A stretch of DNA of 64,000 nucleotides from Pseudomonas paraglycinae (GCF_021601625.1 NZ_BQHR01000009.1:124001-188000), one strand, 5' to 3'; shown: positions 25,935-35,931, counted from the first letter of the stretch. A program made the numbers and translations. The notes: generated by a model not told the origin, from the sequence alone.

Positions 25935-26830
25935 CCCCATCCATCCTTCACCGCCCGGCGAATGCCCTCCAGCAACATCGCAAACGCCGGGTTGTCGTTG
26001 TTCTCCCGCCAGATCAGATGCAGCTCGCTCTCAACCCCTTCGCCCAGATCGATCTCGCGAAACACCACACTCCTGAACACCACACTGGTCGCGCAACGCG
26101 GCACCAGCGCCAGGCCCATGCCCGCATTGACCAGCGCCAGAATCGTCAGCGAAGACCCCAGCCATTGCACGTAATCCGGAGCGACCCGGGCGGAGCGCAG
26201 CATGCCGGTGAGCAATTCGTTGAACGGCGGATAGGCCGCGTGGGAATACATCAGGAAGGGTTGCCCATCCAGATCCTTCACTGAAACGTCGTCTGCCTCC
26301 GCCAGTCGATGGCCGCTCGGCACCGCCAGCACAAACGGCTCGCGCACCAGGCATTCGGTGGCGTAACCCGGCTCGAGCAACGGCGCGCGGACGATGCCCA
26401 GGTCGATGCGACGGGCACGCAGAGCTTCGTGTTGCTGATAGGTGTTCATTTCAGTCAGGTCGATCTTCACCTGCGGCTGCTTGAGGCGCGCCTCGGCGAT
26501 GACCTTGGGCAGAAATTCGTACACCGCGCTGCCGACAAAACTGATGTTCACCGAACCGATATCGCCCTCGGCAAAGCGCCGGGCGGTGACGGCAGCCTGT
26601 TGCGCGCGTTCGAGCAGATTCTGCGCTTCGATGAAAAACGCCCGGCCGGCGGCGGTGAGCGCGACACTGCGCGTGCTGCGGGTAAACAGTTCGACGCCCA
26701 GATGATGTTCCAGTAACTGGATCTGCCGGCTGAGTGGCGGCTGGGTCATGTTCAACCGCTCGGCGGCGCGGCGGAAGTTGAGTTCGGTGGCGACGGTGGT
26801 GAAGCAGCGCAGTTGGGTCAATTCGAACAT
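25931..26830 (-). CDS. LysR-family regulator, likely controlling the glucarate genes
   Basis: 299 residues from MFELTQLRCF. Residues 1-60 hold the LysR helix-turn-helix (ELNFRRAAERLNMTQPPLSRQIQLLEHHLG). Residues 90-299 form the effector-binding domain (GSVNISFVGSAVYEFLPKVI, LRARRIDLGIVRAP, YSHAAYPPFNELLTGML). It is divergent from the transporter and glucarate-dehydratase genes, the classic LysR arrangement. The start at 26830 is the one matching the family; a frame extending through the operator region is not credible. Confidence 0.88.
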   Translation of the reverse strand: MFELTQLRCFTTVATELNFRRAAERLNMTQPPLSRQIQLLEHHLGVELFTRSTRSVALTAAGRAFFIEAQNLLERAQQAAVTARRFAEGDIGSVNISFVGSAVYEFLPKVIAEARLKQPQVKIDLTEMNTYQQHEALRARRIDLGIVRAPLLEPGYATECLVREPFVLAVPSGHRLAEADDVSVKDLDGQPFLMYSHAAYPPFNELLTGMLRSARVAPDYVQWLGSSLTILALVNAGMGLALVPRCATSVVFRSVVFREIDLGEGVESELHLIWRENNDNPAFAMLLEGIRRAVKDGWG

Positions 26831-26886
26831 TGATCTAATCCAGGTATCAATCGAATGCCAGGTTAGATTAGACGGGATCAATTGCC
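26830..26886. promoter_or_regulatory. LysR operator region with nested dyads
   Basis: TTGATCTAATC (26830-26840) and, about 30 bp on, GATTAGACGGGATCAA form an imperfect inverted repeat across the divergent promoters. An inner pair TCTAATC/GGTTAGA is centred in the same place. The position just upstream of both genes suits a LysR regulatory site. Confidence 0.45.
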
Positions 26887-26951
26887 CCGTCCATGATCGC
26901 TCTACGCCTGAACAGGCCTTCCCTACAAAAACAAAGATCGGGAGTCGCCCC

Positions 26952-28319
26952 TTGAAAACCCTCCAGAGTCCGCCAGACATCACGGTACTCGCCCGCGCCA
27001 CCGCCAAGGTCAAGCGCCATGTGCTGCCGTTGTTCGTGGTGATGTTCATCGTCAACTACATCGACCGGGTCAACATCGGTTTTGTGCGCAGTCATCTGGA
27101 AACCGATCTGGGTATCGGTGCTGCCGCCTATGGCCTTGGCGCCGGTCTGTTTTTCATCGGTTACGCCTTGTTTGAAGTGCCGTCCAACATGCTTCTGCAA
27201 CGCTACGGCGCCCGCGTCTGGCTGACGCGGATCATGTTCACCTGGGGCGCAGCGGCGATGGCCATGGCGTTCGTCAAAGGCGAAACCAGTTTCTACGTGC
27301 TGCGCTTCATCCTGGGCGCTGCCGAAGCCGGGTTCTTCCCTGGAATCATCTATTACTTCACCCAATGGCTGCCGGCCTCGGAGCGCGGCAAGACCATGGC
27401 GGTGTTTCTCAGCGGTTCGGCGATTGCTTCGGTGATATCCGGCCCGGTGTCCGGCGCGCTGTTGCATATCAGCGGTCTGGGCCTGCACGGCTGGCAATGG
27501 ATGTTCCTGATCGAAGGCGCCGCGTCGGTGGTGCTCTGCGGGTTTGTCTGGTTCTGGCTGCAATCCCATCCGCGCCAGGCCAAGTGGCTGAGCGAGGAGG
27601 AGCGTGAAGCGTTGGTGGCAGCAATCGCCGAAGAACAACGTGCCCGTGAAGCAACTCACGTCGCCAAACCATCGATGTTCAAATTGCTGGCGGACCGGCA
27701 GATCGCGCTGTTCTGCTTCATCTACTTTTCCATCGCCCTGACCATTTACGGCGCCACCTTCTGGCTGCCGAGCATGATCAAGAAAATGGGCAACCTCGGC
27801 GATTTCCAGGTCGGACTTCTCAACTCGGTGCCGTGGATCATTTCCATCGTCGCGATGTACGGCTTTGCGGCGCTGGCCGGCAAGTGGAAATTCCAGCAGG
27901 CCTGGGTCGCGCTGACCCTGGTGATCGCTGCGTTCGGCATGTTCATGTCCACCACTGGCGGGCCGATTTTCGCCTTCGTCGCGATCTGTTTTGCGGCCAT
28001 CGGTTTCAAGGCGGCTTCGGCGCTGTTCTGGCCGATTCCGCAAAGCTATCTGGATGCGCGCATCGCGGCGGCGGTGATCGCGCTGATCAACTCCATCGGC
28101 AATCTGGGTGGCTTCGTTGCGCCGACCGCGTTCGGTTTTCTGGAGCAGACCACCGGCTCCATCGAGGGCGGCCTGTATGGTCTGGCCGCAACTTCGCTGG
28201 TGGCAGCAGTGGTGATTTTCTTCGCCCGCATGGCGCCCGGCACCAAAGGCAAAACCCCGGCAAAGCCTGAACCCGAGACCGCCGTTGCGCCGACGGCCAA
28301 TCCGGTGGCGAGCCACTGA
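26952..28319 (+). CDS. MFS transporter of the anion:cation symporter family (sugar-acid type)
   Basis: 455 residues if the TTG at 26952 (GGGAG 8 nt upstream) is the start. Twelve predicted helices. Signature segments: VVMFIVNYIDRVNIGF in helix 1, LETDLGIGAAAYGLGAGLFF, ALFEVPSNMLLQRYGARVW and RFILGAAEAGFFPGIIYYF. This subfamily imports hexarates, galactonate, phthalate and similar anions. The glucarate dehydratase gene 24 nt downstream makes glucarate or galactarate the probable substrate. No ATG fits the family N-terminus, so the TTG start is likely real. Confidence 0.85.
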   Translation: MKTLQSPPDITVLARATAKVKRHVLPLFVVMFIVNYIDRVNIGFVRSHLETDLGIGAAAYGLGAGLFFIGYALFEVPSNMLLQRYGARVWLTRIMFTWGAAAMAMAFVKGETSFYVLRFILGAAEAGFFPGIIYYFTQWLPASERGKTMAVFLSGSAIASVISGPVSGALLHISGLGLHGWQWMFLIEGAASVVLCGFVWFWLQSHPRQAKWLSEEEREALVAAIAEEQRAREATHVAKPSMFKLLADRQIALFCFIYFSIALTIYGATFWLPSMIKKMGNLGDFQVGLLNSVPWIISIVAMYGFAALAGKWKFQQAWVALTLVIAAFGMFMSTTGGPIFAFVAICFAAIGFKAASALFWPIPQSYLDARIAAAVIALINSIGNLGGFVAPTAFGFLEQTTGSIEGGLYGLAATSLVAAVVIFFARMAPGTKGKTPAKPEPETAVAPTANPVASH

Positions 28320-28343
28320 TTCCGACTCAACAGGAGCGTCATT

Positions 28344-29618
28344 TTGAAAATTACTCGTGTCACCGTCACTCCGATCGCTTTCCGTGATCCGCCGCTGCTC
28401 AACGCCAGTGGCATCCACGAACCGTTTGCCCTGCGCTCGATCATCGAGATCGAGAGCGACAACGGTTACATCGGCCTCGGCGAAAGCTATGGCGATGCCC
28501 CGGCGCTGGCGATCCAGCAACAGTTGCAATCGCAGTTGATCGGCCTCGATCCGTTCAACCTCAGTCAGCTGCGTCGCATCGTTCAGGCCACGGTCGCTGC
28601 CAACAAACCAACCAGTCTGGCGGGTGCCGAACTGGCGCCCGGTTCCCACGCCAGCAAGGCCGTCAGTAACGCGTATTCGGCATTCGAAGTGGCGTTTCTC
28701 GACTTGCAGGCGCGCTATTTGAATGTGCCGTTGGTGGACCTGCTGGGCGGGGCGGTGCGTGATGAAGTGCCGTTCAGCGCCTACCTGTTTTTCAAGTATG
28801 CGCAGCACGTTGATTCACCGTACAAACCGGACAACTGGGGCGAGGCGCTGAACGAACAGCAGATCGTCGCCCAGGCCGCGCGAATGATCGAGGCTTATGG
28901 CTTCAAGAGCATCAAGCTCAAGGCCGGCACGCTGCCGCCGGAGCACGAAGTGGCGTGCATCAAGGCGCTGAAAAAGGCCTTTCCCGGTTATCCGCTGCGC
29001 ATCGATCCCAACGGCAACTGGTCGCTGGAAACCTCGATCCGCATGGCCGAGTTGCTGGGTGATGACCTGCAGTATTACGAAGACCCGACCCCGGGCCTCG
29101 AAGGGATGGCCGAACTGCACAAACGCACCGGGCTGCCGCTGGCGACCAACATGGTGGTCACCGATTTCGACGAATTCCGCCGTAGCGTCGCGTTGAACAG
29201 CGTGCAGATTGTCCTCGCCGATCACCATTACTGGGGCGGCCTGCGCGACACCCAAACGCTGGCGAAAATGTGCGACACCTTCGGTCTCGGCGTGTCGATG
29301 CATTCCAACTCACATCTGGGCATCAGCCTGATGGCGATGGCTCACGTGGCGGCCGCCGTGCCGAATCTGGATTACGCGTGCGACACCCATTACCCGTGGC
29401 AGGAACCGGATGAAGAAGTGATCAAGGGCGGCAAGCTGCCGATCGTCGATGGCTGCGTGAAGATCACGCGTGCACCGGGCCTGGGGCTGGAACTGGATCA
29501 CGATCAACTGGGCAAGCTGCATGACCAGTACCTGACCTGCGGCATTCGCCAGCGCGATGATGTGCGGCAGATGCAGCGCTACAAACCTGACTGGAAAGCG
29601 CTGAAGCCGCGGTTCTGA
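28344..29618 (+). CDS. gudD: Glucarate dehydratase-family enzyme (enolase superfamily)
   Basis: 424 residues, somewhat shorter than the 440-450 of classical GudD. Enolase-superfamily residues are visible: the KxK acid/base motif in FKSIKLKAG, metal ligands in LRIDPNGNW, YYEDPTPG and ATNMVVTDFDE, the ADHHYWGG segment and the HSNSHLGISL histidine. It dehydrates D-glucarate (or a related sugar diacid) to 5-keto-4-deoxyglucarate. It is co-transcribed with the transporter upstream. The next pathway enzyme (KdgD) is not in the window, although an aldehyde dehydrogenase of the right kind lies at 41014-42579. Confidence 0.86.
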   Translation: MKITRVTVTPIAFRDPPLLNASGIHEPFALRSIIEIESDNGYIGLGESYGDAPALAIQQQLQSQLIGLDPFNLSQLRRIVQATVAANKPTSLAGAELAPGSHASKAVSNAYSAFEVAFLDLQARYLNVPLVDLLGGAVRDEVPFSAYLFFKYAQHVDSPYKPDNWGEALNEQQIVAQAARMIEAYGFKSIKLKAGTLPPEHEVACIKALKKAFPGYPLRIDPNGNWSLETSIRMAELLGDDLQYYEDPTPGLEGMAELHKRTGLPLATNMVVTDFDEFRRSVALNSVQIVLADHHYWGGLRDTQTLAKMCDTFGLGVSMHSNSHLGISLMAMAHVAAAVPNLDYACDTHYPWQEPDEEVIKGGKLPIVDGCVKITRAPGLGLELDHDQLGKLHDQYLTCGIRQRDDVRQMQRYKPDWKALKPRF

Positions 29619-29630
29619 TCGAGCAAAACC

Positions 29631-29654
29631 AGAGGGCGCCAAACGGCGCCCTCT
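29631..29654. terminator. Terminator hairpin after gudD
   Basis: AGAGGGCGCC, loop AAAC, GGCGCCCTCT: a perfect 10-bp stem followed by TGTTGTTT, between convergent genes. Confidence 0.85.
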
Positions 29655-29660
29655 GTTGTT

Positions 29661-30545
29661 TCAGAGCGTGCGTATCAACCAGTCGCGAAACGCCTTCAGC
29701 GACGCCAGCGACTCATTACGCGCCGGGTACACCAGGTAATAGCTGCGCCGGCTGCTGATCGGTTCACCCAGTTGCAAGAGCTCGCCGTTGTGCAATTCAT
29801 CTTCCACCAGAATCCTCGGCACCAGCCCGATCCCGATATTGGCGCGCACGGCCTGGATCAAGTGCGAGGTCATCTCGAAACTCGGCCCGATGCGCATGCT
29901 GCGATGGGGCAGGGCGTGATGACTGAACCACTCGGACCAGGCCTGAGCGTTGCTGCTGACGTTGAGCAGCAGTTGCCCGGCGATATCCTCGTCGGCAGTG
30001 AGACGTTCGGCATCGGACAGCTGCGCGCTGGCGATCACCACCAGTTCTTCGGTGTGCAGGCGGTGGGCGGTCAGCCCCGGCCAGTCTCCGCCACCGACAC
30101 AAATCGCCGCGTCGATTTCGCTGGTGTCGAAGTCGATGGTTTCGATGCGTGAATGCAGGTGCACCGTCATGCCAGGGTGCGCGGTGTAGAAGTCCTTCAA
30201 GCGCGGCAGCAGCCATTTCGAGCCGAAAGTCGGCAGGGTCGCCAGGCGCAAACTGTGAATGCCCGAGCCAAACGCCATGGCCTTCAACGTCGCGCTGCGA
30301 ATCTGGCCGAGGGCTTCGGACAGTTCGCGTTGGTACATGCGCCCGACGTCGGTAAGGATCACCCGCCGGCCTTCGCGGCTGAACAGGCGCATCCCGAGCA
30401 TCTTTTCCAGTATCTGCACCTGACGGCTGACCGCACTCTGAGTCAGCGACAGTTCGTGAGCGGCGCGGGTGTAGCTTTCATGGCGTGCGGCGGCTTCAAA
30501 CGCCAGCAGCAACGACATCGAGGGAGTGAGGGTTCGCGGATTCAT
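29661..30545 (-). CDS. LysR-family regulator, GcvA-like
   Basis: 294 residues. LysR helix-turn-helix at about 8-68 (ARHESYTRAAHELSLTQSAVSRQVQILEKMLG). The effector domain has the GcvA/AmpR-group segments LRLATLPTFGSKWLLPRLKDF, EIDAAICVGGGDWPGL and IGIGLVPRILVEDEL. It is divergent from the ydiJ-type gene at 30705 and probably controls it. The effector is unknown. Confidence 0.87.
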   Translation of the reverse strand: MNPRTLTPSMSLLLAFEAAARHESYTRAAHELSLTQSAVSRQVQILEKMLGMRLFSREGRRVILTDVGRMYQRELSEALGQIRSATLKAMAFGSGIHSLRLATLPTFGSKWLLPRLKDFYTAHPGMTVHLHSRIETIDFDTSEIDAAICVGGGDWPGLTAHRLHTEELVVIASAQLSDAERLTADEDIAGQLLLNVSSNAQAWSEWFSHHALPHRSMRIGPSFEMTSHLIQAVRANIGIGLVPRILVEDELHNGELLQLGEPISSRRSYYLVYPARNESLASLKAFRDWLIRTL

Positions 30546-30704
30546 TCGTTTTAGTCATGGATTGCGGGTCGATTTTACGGTTGTCCCGGCGTCGCTCTGC
30601 AATGAACATAAGGCCTATGAGATGGCGGGAGCGTGACGCAATCATTCATTGCGCACAACTGTTCACCGCCACACGGCCCGTTTTTGACCGAGATTGCCCT
30701 CCCG

Positions 30705-33700
30705 ATGATTGCCCAGCTGTCGCCTTCCACCGCGCTGAACACCGATTACCAACAGTTTCTCAAAGCCCTTGAAACCGGCGGTTTTCGCGGCGAAATCAGT
30801 GCCGACTACGCCAGCCGCGTGGTGCTGGCCACTGACAACTCGATCTACCAGCGCTTGCCGCAAGCGGCGGTATTCCCGCGTGACGCCGACGACGTGGCGC
30901 TGCTGGCGCGCCTGATCGCCGAACCGGCGTACCAGAAAGTGGTGATCACGCCTCGCGGCGGCGGCACCGGTACCAACGGCCAGTCGTTGACCGATGGCAT
31001 CGTCGTCGACTTGTCGCGGCACATGAACCGCATCCTCGAAATCAACGTTGAACAGCGTTGGGTGCGGGTGCAGGCCGGTGTGGTGAAGGACCAACTGAAC
31101 GCCGCCCTGAAATCCGCCGGGCTGTTTTTCGCCCCGGAACTGTCGACCTCCAACCGCGCTACGGTCGGCGGCATGATCAACACCGACGCCAGCGGCCAGG
31201 GCAGTTGCACCTACGGCAAGACCCGCGACCACGTGCTGGAACTGCACATGGTCCTGCGGGGTGGCGAGCGCTTGCACGGTCGCCCGCTGGAAGAAAGCGA
31301 GCTGACAGCGGAGTGTGCTCGCGAGGGCCGGGCCGGTGAGGTGTATCGCTGTGCGCGGCAGATCATTGATGAGCAGGGCGAGCTGATCCGGGAAACCTTC
31401 CCCGATCTCAATCGCTGCCTGACCGGCTACGACCTGGCGCACCTGCGCGAGGCCGACAACCGTTTCAACCTCAACAGCGTGCTGTGCGGCGCCGAGGGTT
31501 CGCTGGGGTTTGTGGTCGAGGCCAAACTCAACGTATTGCCGATCCCCAAGCACACGATGCTGGTGAACATTCGCTACGCCGGCTTCATGGATGCCTTGCG
31601 CGATGCCCGGGCGCTGATGGCGCTCAAGCCGCTGTCGATTGAAACCGTCGACTCCAAAGTGCTGTTGCTGGCGATGCAGGACATCGTCTGGCATGGCGTC
31701 GCCGAGTACTTTCCGGAAAGCGCCGAGCGGCCGACGCTGGGGATCAACCTGGTGGAGTTCTGCGGTGACGATCCCGAGGAGCTGCAAGGTCGGGTCGAGG
31801 CCTTCGTCCGGCACCTGGGCACTGACGCCACAGTCGAGCGCCTGGGCCATACGCTGGCTGTCGGTCATGCAGCGGTGAATCGCGTTTATGGCATGCGCAA
31901 ACGCGCAGTGGGTCTGCTCGGCAACGTCGCCGGTGAAGCGCGGCCACAGCCGTTTGTCGAAGACACCGCCGTGCCACCGCAACACCTGGCCGAGTACATC
32001 GCCGAACTGCGCGACCTGCTCGACAGCCATAAGCTGCAATACGGCATGTTTGGCCACGTCGATGCCGGCGTGCTGCACGTACGGCCGATTCTCGACATGA
32101 AAGACCCACAACAAGCCGCACTGGTGCGCCCGGTGTCGGACGGCGTCGCCGCGTTGACCCAGCGTTACGGCGGCCTGCTGTGGGGTGAGCACGGCAAGGG
32201 CCTGCGTTCGGAATATGCGCCGGCGTTCTTCGGTGAGTTGTACCCGGCGTTGCAAGCCTTGAAGGCGGCGTTCGATCCGTTCAACCAGTTCAACCCCGGC
32301 AAGATCGCCACGCCGAACATTCCCGGCGCGGCATTGCTGAAGATCGACGAAGTGACCCTGCGCGGCGAACTCGATCGGCAGATCGACGAGAAAGTCTGGC
32401 AGGACTACGGCGCGGCCATGCACTGCAACGGCAACGGCGCCTGCTACAACTTTGATCCCGACGACGCCATGTGCCCGTCGTGGAAAGCCACCCGCCAGCG
32501 CGCGCAATCGCCCAAGGGCCGCGCTTCGCTGATTCGCGAATGGCTGCGTTTGCAGGGCGAGGCGGGTGTTGATGTGTTGGCCGATGCCAGTCGCCGTCCG
32601 CCGTTTTTCAGCACGTTGCTGCAGCGCTGGCGCAACAGCCGTGCACAGGAACAGGACTTTTCCCACGAGGTGTACGACGCCATGGCCGGGTGCCTGGCGT
32701 GCAAGTCCTGCGCGGGGCAGTGCCCGGTGAAAGTGAACGTGCCGGACTTCCGTTCACGGTTTCTGGAGCTGTACCACACCCGTTATCTGCGGCCGGCGCG
32801 GGATTATCTGATTGCCTCGCTGGAGTACACGATTCCGTACATGGCGCGGATTCCGTTGCTCTACAACGGCTTGATGGGCGCCTCGTTCAGCCGGCGCTTG
32901 ATCGAGCGCCTTGGCGGCATGGTCGATGTGCCGTTGCTCAGCCGTTTCGATTTCCACGCGGCGATGCGTCGCTGGCAGGTTCAGCCGGCGTCGGTCGAGG
33001 TGTTGTCGGCGCTGACCCAGGCGCAACGTGAACGCAGCGTGGTGCTGGTGCAGGACGCGTTCACGCGGTATTTCGAGGCGCCGCTGCTGGCGGATCTGAT
33101 CGAGCTGATTTCGCGTCTCGGTTATCAGGTTTATCTGGCGCCGTTCAGTGCCAACGGCAAGCCGCTGCACGTGCAGGGTTTCCTGTCGGCGTTCAATCGC
33201 GCGGCGTTGCGCAATGCCGGGCAGTTGCGCGCGCTGGCCGAGATCGGGGTGCCGTTGGTGGGGCTCGATCCGGCGATGACTCTGGTCTATCGCCAGGAAT
33301 ATCTGAAAGTCCCTGGGATGGAGCAATGCCCGGAGGTGGCGCTGGTGCAGGAGTGGTTGCTCAAGGTCATGCCGGAGCAAGTCGGAACGCGCCGCGACGA
33401 AACCTTCCGCCTGCTGGCGCACTGCACCGAAAAAACCAACGCCCCGGCCGCCACCCGGCAATGGGAGCAGGTGTTCGAGCGCGTCGGCCTGAAGCTGGCG
33501 ACCCAGGCCATCGGGTGCTGTGGGATGTCCGGTACTTACGGACACGAAGCGCGCAATCGCGAGACCTCGGCAGTGATCTACGAGCAATCCTGGGCGAAGC
33601 AGATCGAGGCGCCGGTGGAGAAGGGCGAGGCGCTGGCCACCGGGTATTCCTGCCGTAGTCAGGTCAAGCGCCAAGCCGATCGACAGTTACGCCATCCGTT

Positions 33701-33734
33701 GCAGGTCGTGCTGGAAACCCTGCGTACCGCGTGA
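30705..33734 (+). CDS. ydiJ: FAD-linked D-2-hydroxyglutarate-type dehydrogenase with Fe-S domain (YdiJ)
   Basis: 1009 residues, close to E. coli YdiJ. N-terminal FAD-binding domain of the VAO/PCMH fold: VITPRGGGTGTNGQSLTDGI and APELSTSNRATVGGMINTDA. FAD-oxidase C domain: YGMFGHVDAGVLHVRPIL, LLWGEHGKGLRSEY and FNPGKI. A ferredoxin-like segment CLACKSCAGQCPV gives one 4Fe-4S set, with earlier cysteines in CNGNGACYNFDPDDAMCP. A CCG-type domain closes with IGCCGMSGTYGHE. It oxidises D-2-hydroxyacids such as D-2-hydroxyglutarate and passes electrons on. The start at 30705 (MIAQLSPST) is preferred over one 24 codons upstream. Confidence 0.9.
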   Translation: MIAQLSPSTALNTDYQQFLKALETGGFRGEISADYASRVVLATDNSIYQRLPQAAVFPRDADDVALLARLIAEPAYQKVVITPRGGGTGTNGQSLTDGIVVDLSRHMNRILEINVEQRWVRVQAGVVKDQLNAALKSAGLFFAPELSTSNRATVGGMINTDASGQGSCTYGKTRDHVLELHMVLRGGERLHGRPLEESELTAECAREGRAGEVYRCARQIIDEQGELIRETFPDLNRCLTGYDLAHLREADNRFNLNSVLCGAEGSLGFVVEAKLNVLPIPKHTMLVNIRYAGFMDALRDARALMALKPLSIETVDSKVLLLAMQDIVWHGVAEYFPESAERPTLGINLVEFCGDDPEELQGRVEAFVRHLGTDATVERLGHTLAVGHAAVNRVYGMRKRAVGLLGNVAGEARPQPFVEDTAVPPQHLAEYIAELRDLLDSHKLQYGMFGHVDAGVLHVRPILDMKDPQQAALVRPVSDGVAALTQRYGGLLWGEHGKGLRSEYAPAFFGELYPALQALKAAFDPFNQFNPGKIATPNIPGAALLKIDEVTLRGELDRQIDEKVWQDYGAAMHCNGNGACYNFDPDDAMCPSWKATRQRAQSPKGRASLIREWLRLQGEAGVDVLADASRRPPFFSTLLQRWRNSRAQEQDFSHEVYDAMAGCLACKSCAGQCPVKVNVPDFRSRFLELYHTRYLRPARDYLIASLEYTIPYMARIPLLYNGLMGASFSRRLIERLGGMVDVPLLSRFDFHAAMRRWQVQPASVEVLSALTQAQRERSVVLVQDAFTRYFEAPLLADLIELISRLGYQVYLAPFSANGKPLHVQGFLSAFNRAALRNAGQLRALAEIGVPLVGLDPAMTLVYRQEYLKVPGMEQCPEVALVQEWLLKVMPEQVGTRRDETFRLLAHCTEKTNAPAATRQWEQVFERVGLKLATQAIGCCGMSGTYGHEARNRETSAVIYEQSWAKQIEAPVEKGEALATGYSCRSQVKRQADRQLRHPLQVVLETLRTA

Positions 33735-33849
33735 TCGCTGCTTGAGAACCACTGGCGATTGGATCGGTTTTTCATGTTATAAGGTAACGCAAATTATGCG
33801 GCCGCTTTCGGGCGGCTGCATCGATCAACCTTTCGATTGCGATACTTCC

Positions 33850-35019
33850 ATGACGATTGCGGTTACCCGTTCTGCCCCCTCGGCCACTGGCCGGTTGCTG
33901 TCCATTGATGCGCTGCGTGGCCTGGTGATTCTGTTCATGTTGCTGGACCACGTGCGCGAAACCTTTCTGCTGCATCGACAGGTCAGCGACCCGATGGACA
34001 TCGCCAGCACGGAACCGGCGCTGTTCTTCAGCCGCACCCTGGCACATCTGTGCGCGCCGGTGTTCGTGCTGCTGACCGGGTTGTCGGCGTGGCTGTTCGG
34101 CGAGAAGTACGACGGCAAGGCTGACGTCAGTGCCTTCCTGTTCAAGCGCGGTTTGTTTCTGGTGGCGCTCGAATTCACCCTGGTGAATTTCGCCTGGACG
34201 TTCCAGCTGCCGCCGACCGTGATCTACCTGCAAGTGATCTGGGCGATCGGCCTGAGCATGATCGCGCTGTCGCTGCTGGTCTGGCTGCCACGCTGGCTGC
34301 TGCTGACGTTGAGCGTTGCGATCGTCGCCGGGCACAACCTGCTCGACGGACTGCACTTCGCAACGGAGTCGGCACTGCACGTGCCATGGGCAATCCTGCA
34401 TGACCGCGGTTGGATCGAGGCCGGCGAGACTTTGCGTCTGCGCACCTCGTACCCGTTGTTGCCGTGGATCGGCGTGATCGGGCTGGGTTACGCGCTGGGG
34501 CCGTGGTTCGCTCGCGCAGCCGATGCCGGCGTGCGCCAGCGCCGTTTGTTGATCGGTGGTGTCGCCGGGTTGCTGGGCTTTGTCGGACTACGACTGGTCA
34601 ACGGTTACGGCGAGAAACCCTGGGCCTTCGGTGACAGCGGTCTGCAAACCCTGATGAGCTTCTTCAACATTACCAAATACCCGCCGTCGCTGTTGTTCAT
34701 CACGTTAACGGTAAGTGTCGGGCTACTGCTGTTGCTGGTGTTCGAACGCGCGCAGGATCGACGCTGGATTCGCTGGCTGACGGTGTTCGGCTCGGCGCCG
34801 ATGTTTTTCTACCTGCTGCACCTGTATGCGCTGAAGGTGTTGTACCTGATTGGCGTGGCGCTGTTCGGGCTCAATCAGGGCACCTATTTCGGTTTCTCGT
34901 CGGTTACGGCGGTGTGGCTGTCGGCGATGGTGCTGGCGGTCGCTTTGTTCCCGGCCGTGCGCTGGTTTTCGGCACTGAAGGCCCGACGCCGTGACATCGC
35001 CTGGTTGAAGTATCTGTAG
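33850..35019 (+). CDS. DUF1624 membrane protein (heparan-alpha-glucosaminide acetyltransferase-like)
   Basis: 389 residues with about ten predicted helices. The N-terminal signature LLSIDALRGLVILFMLLDHVRETFL marks the DUF1624/HGSNAT group of membrane acyltransferases, with the histidine in the first helix region and SFFNITKYPPSLLFITLTVS later. It may transfer acyl groups to a sugar across the membrane; this is unproven for bacterial members. The ribosome-binding site before 33850 is weak, so the start is only probable. It ends 6 nt before the convergent LysR gene. Confidence 0.8.
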   Translation: MTIAVTRSAPSATGRLLSIDALRGLVILFMLLDHVRETFLLHRQVSDPMDIASTEPALFFSRTLAHLCAPVFVLLTGLSAWLFGEKYDGKADVSAFLFKRGLFLVALEFTLVNFAWTFQLPPTVIYLQVIWAIGLSMIALSLLVWLPRWLLLTLSVAIVAGHNLLDGLHFATESALHVPWAILHDRGWIEAGETLRLRTSYPLLPWIGVIGLGYALGPWFARAADAGVRQRRLLIGGVAGLLGFVGLRLVNGYGEKPWAFGDSGLQTLMSFFNITKYPPSLLFITLTVSVGLLLLLVFERAQDRRWIRWLTVFGSAPMFFYLLHLYALKVLYLIGVALFGLNQGTYFGFSSVTAVWLSAMVLAVALFPAVRWFSALKARRRDIAWLKYL

Positions 35020-35025
35020 AACGGC

Positions 35026-35931
35026 TCAGCTCGTTTTGCCCTCGCGGGCATTGCGGGCGAAGTCGATAAACGCCTTGAGCGGCGCCGGTACATGGCGTCG
35101 GCTCGGGTAGTACAGGTGCAGGCCGGGATAGTACGGACACCAGTCCGCCAGCACCTGCACCAGCCGTCCGCTCGCCAAGTGCTCGCGAGCCATGTCCTCG
35201 AACACATACGCCAGTCCCAAGCCCTGCAACGCCGGGCCGATCATCAGGCTGACATCGCCCAGGGTCAGGGGGCCGTTGACCTCGATTTCCTGTTCAATGC
35301 CACCGCGTTCGAATTCCCAGCGGTACATCGAACCGCTCGGGAACCGATGTCGGATGCAGGGAAGGGCATGCAAATCTTCAGGTTTCTGTGGCGCGGGATG
35401 TCGTTCGAAAAAGCCGGGTGAGCCGACCACCACTGAACGCAGATTCGGTCCGATGGGCATCGACACCATGTCAGCTTCCAGCCGGTTGCCGAAGCGTACA
35501 CCTGCATCGAATCCGGAGGCGACGATATCCAGCAGCGCATCGCTCTCGACTACTTCCAGACGAATATCCGGGTAAATCTTCAGAAACTCGCTGGCTATAG
35601 GCAGCAGCACCAGCTCGCACGCCTGGCGCCCGGAGGTAATGCGCAGATTGCCCGAGGGCTTGTCGCGAAAGTGATTGAGGTCTTCAAGCGCATCTTCGAT
35701 ATCGCGAAACGCCGGTTTCAGCCGCGCATACAACCGTTCGCCCGCCTCGGTCAGAGCCACGCTGCGGGTGGTGCGATTGAACAGGCGCACGCCGAGGCGA
35801 TTTTCCAGCGCTCGCAATGAATGGCTCAGCGCCGACGGCGTCAGGCCCAGATCCACCGCCGCACGGCTGAAATTCAGGTGCTGGGCAATGCAGAGAAAGA
35901 TCGGCAGATCCGTCGTGGACGGGTTTTTCAT
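35026..35931 (-). CDS. LysR-family regulator beside the SDR gene
   Basis: 301 residues. Helix-turn-helix at 5-65 (LNFSRAAVDLGLTPSALSHSLRALENRLG). The effector domain includes GNLRITSGRQACELVLLPIA, DIVASGFDAGVRFGNRLEADMV and GPALQGLGLAYVFEDMA, as in the large CrgA-like group. It is divergent from the SDR gene with a 130-bp gap containing the palindrome CAAATTTG (35958-35965). It most likely regulates the SDR and efflux genes. Confidence 0.87.
   Translation of the reverse strand: MKNPSTTDLPIFLCIAQHLNFSRAAVDLGLTPSALSHSLRALENRLGVRLFNRTTRSVALTEAGERLYARLKPAFRDIEDALEDLNHFRDKPSGNLRITSGRQACELVLLPIASEFLKIYPDIRLEVVESDALLDIVASGFDAGVRFGNRLEADMVSMPIGPNLRSVVVGSPGFFERHPAPQKPEDLHALPCIRHRFPSGSMYRWEFERGGIEQEIEVNGPLTLGDVSLMIGPALQGLGLAYVFEDMAREHLASGRLVQVLADWCPYYPGLHLYYPSRRHVPAPLKAFIDFARNAREGKTS

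Noticed and set aside
26868-28808. A 646-codon open frame on the minus strand
   Set aside because: It lies opposite the MFS transporter and gudD genes, lacks any domain pattern, and arises from the GC-rich codon bias of the real genes.
30663-32666. A 667-codon open frame on the minus strand
   Set aside because: It is antisense to ydiJ, is rich in His, Gln and Arg as such shadows are, and shows no family features.
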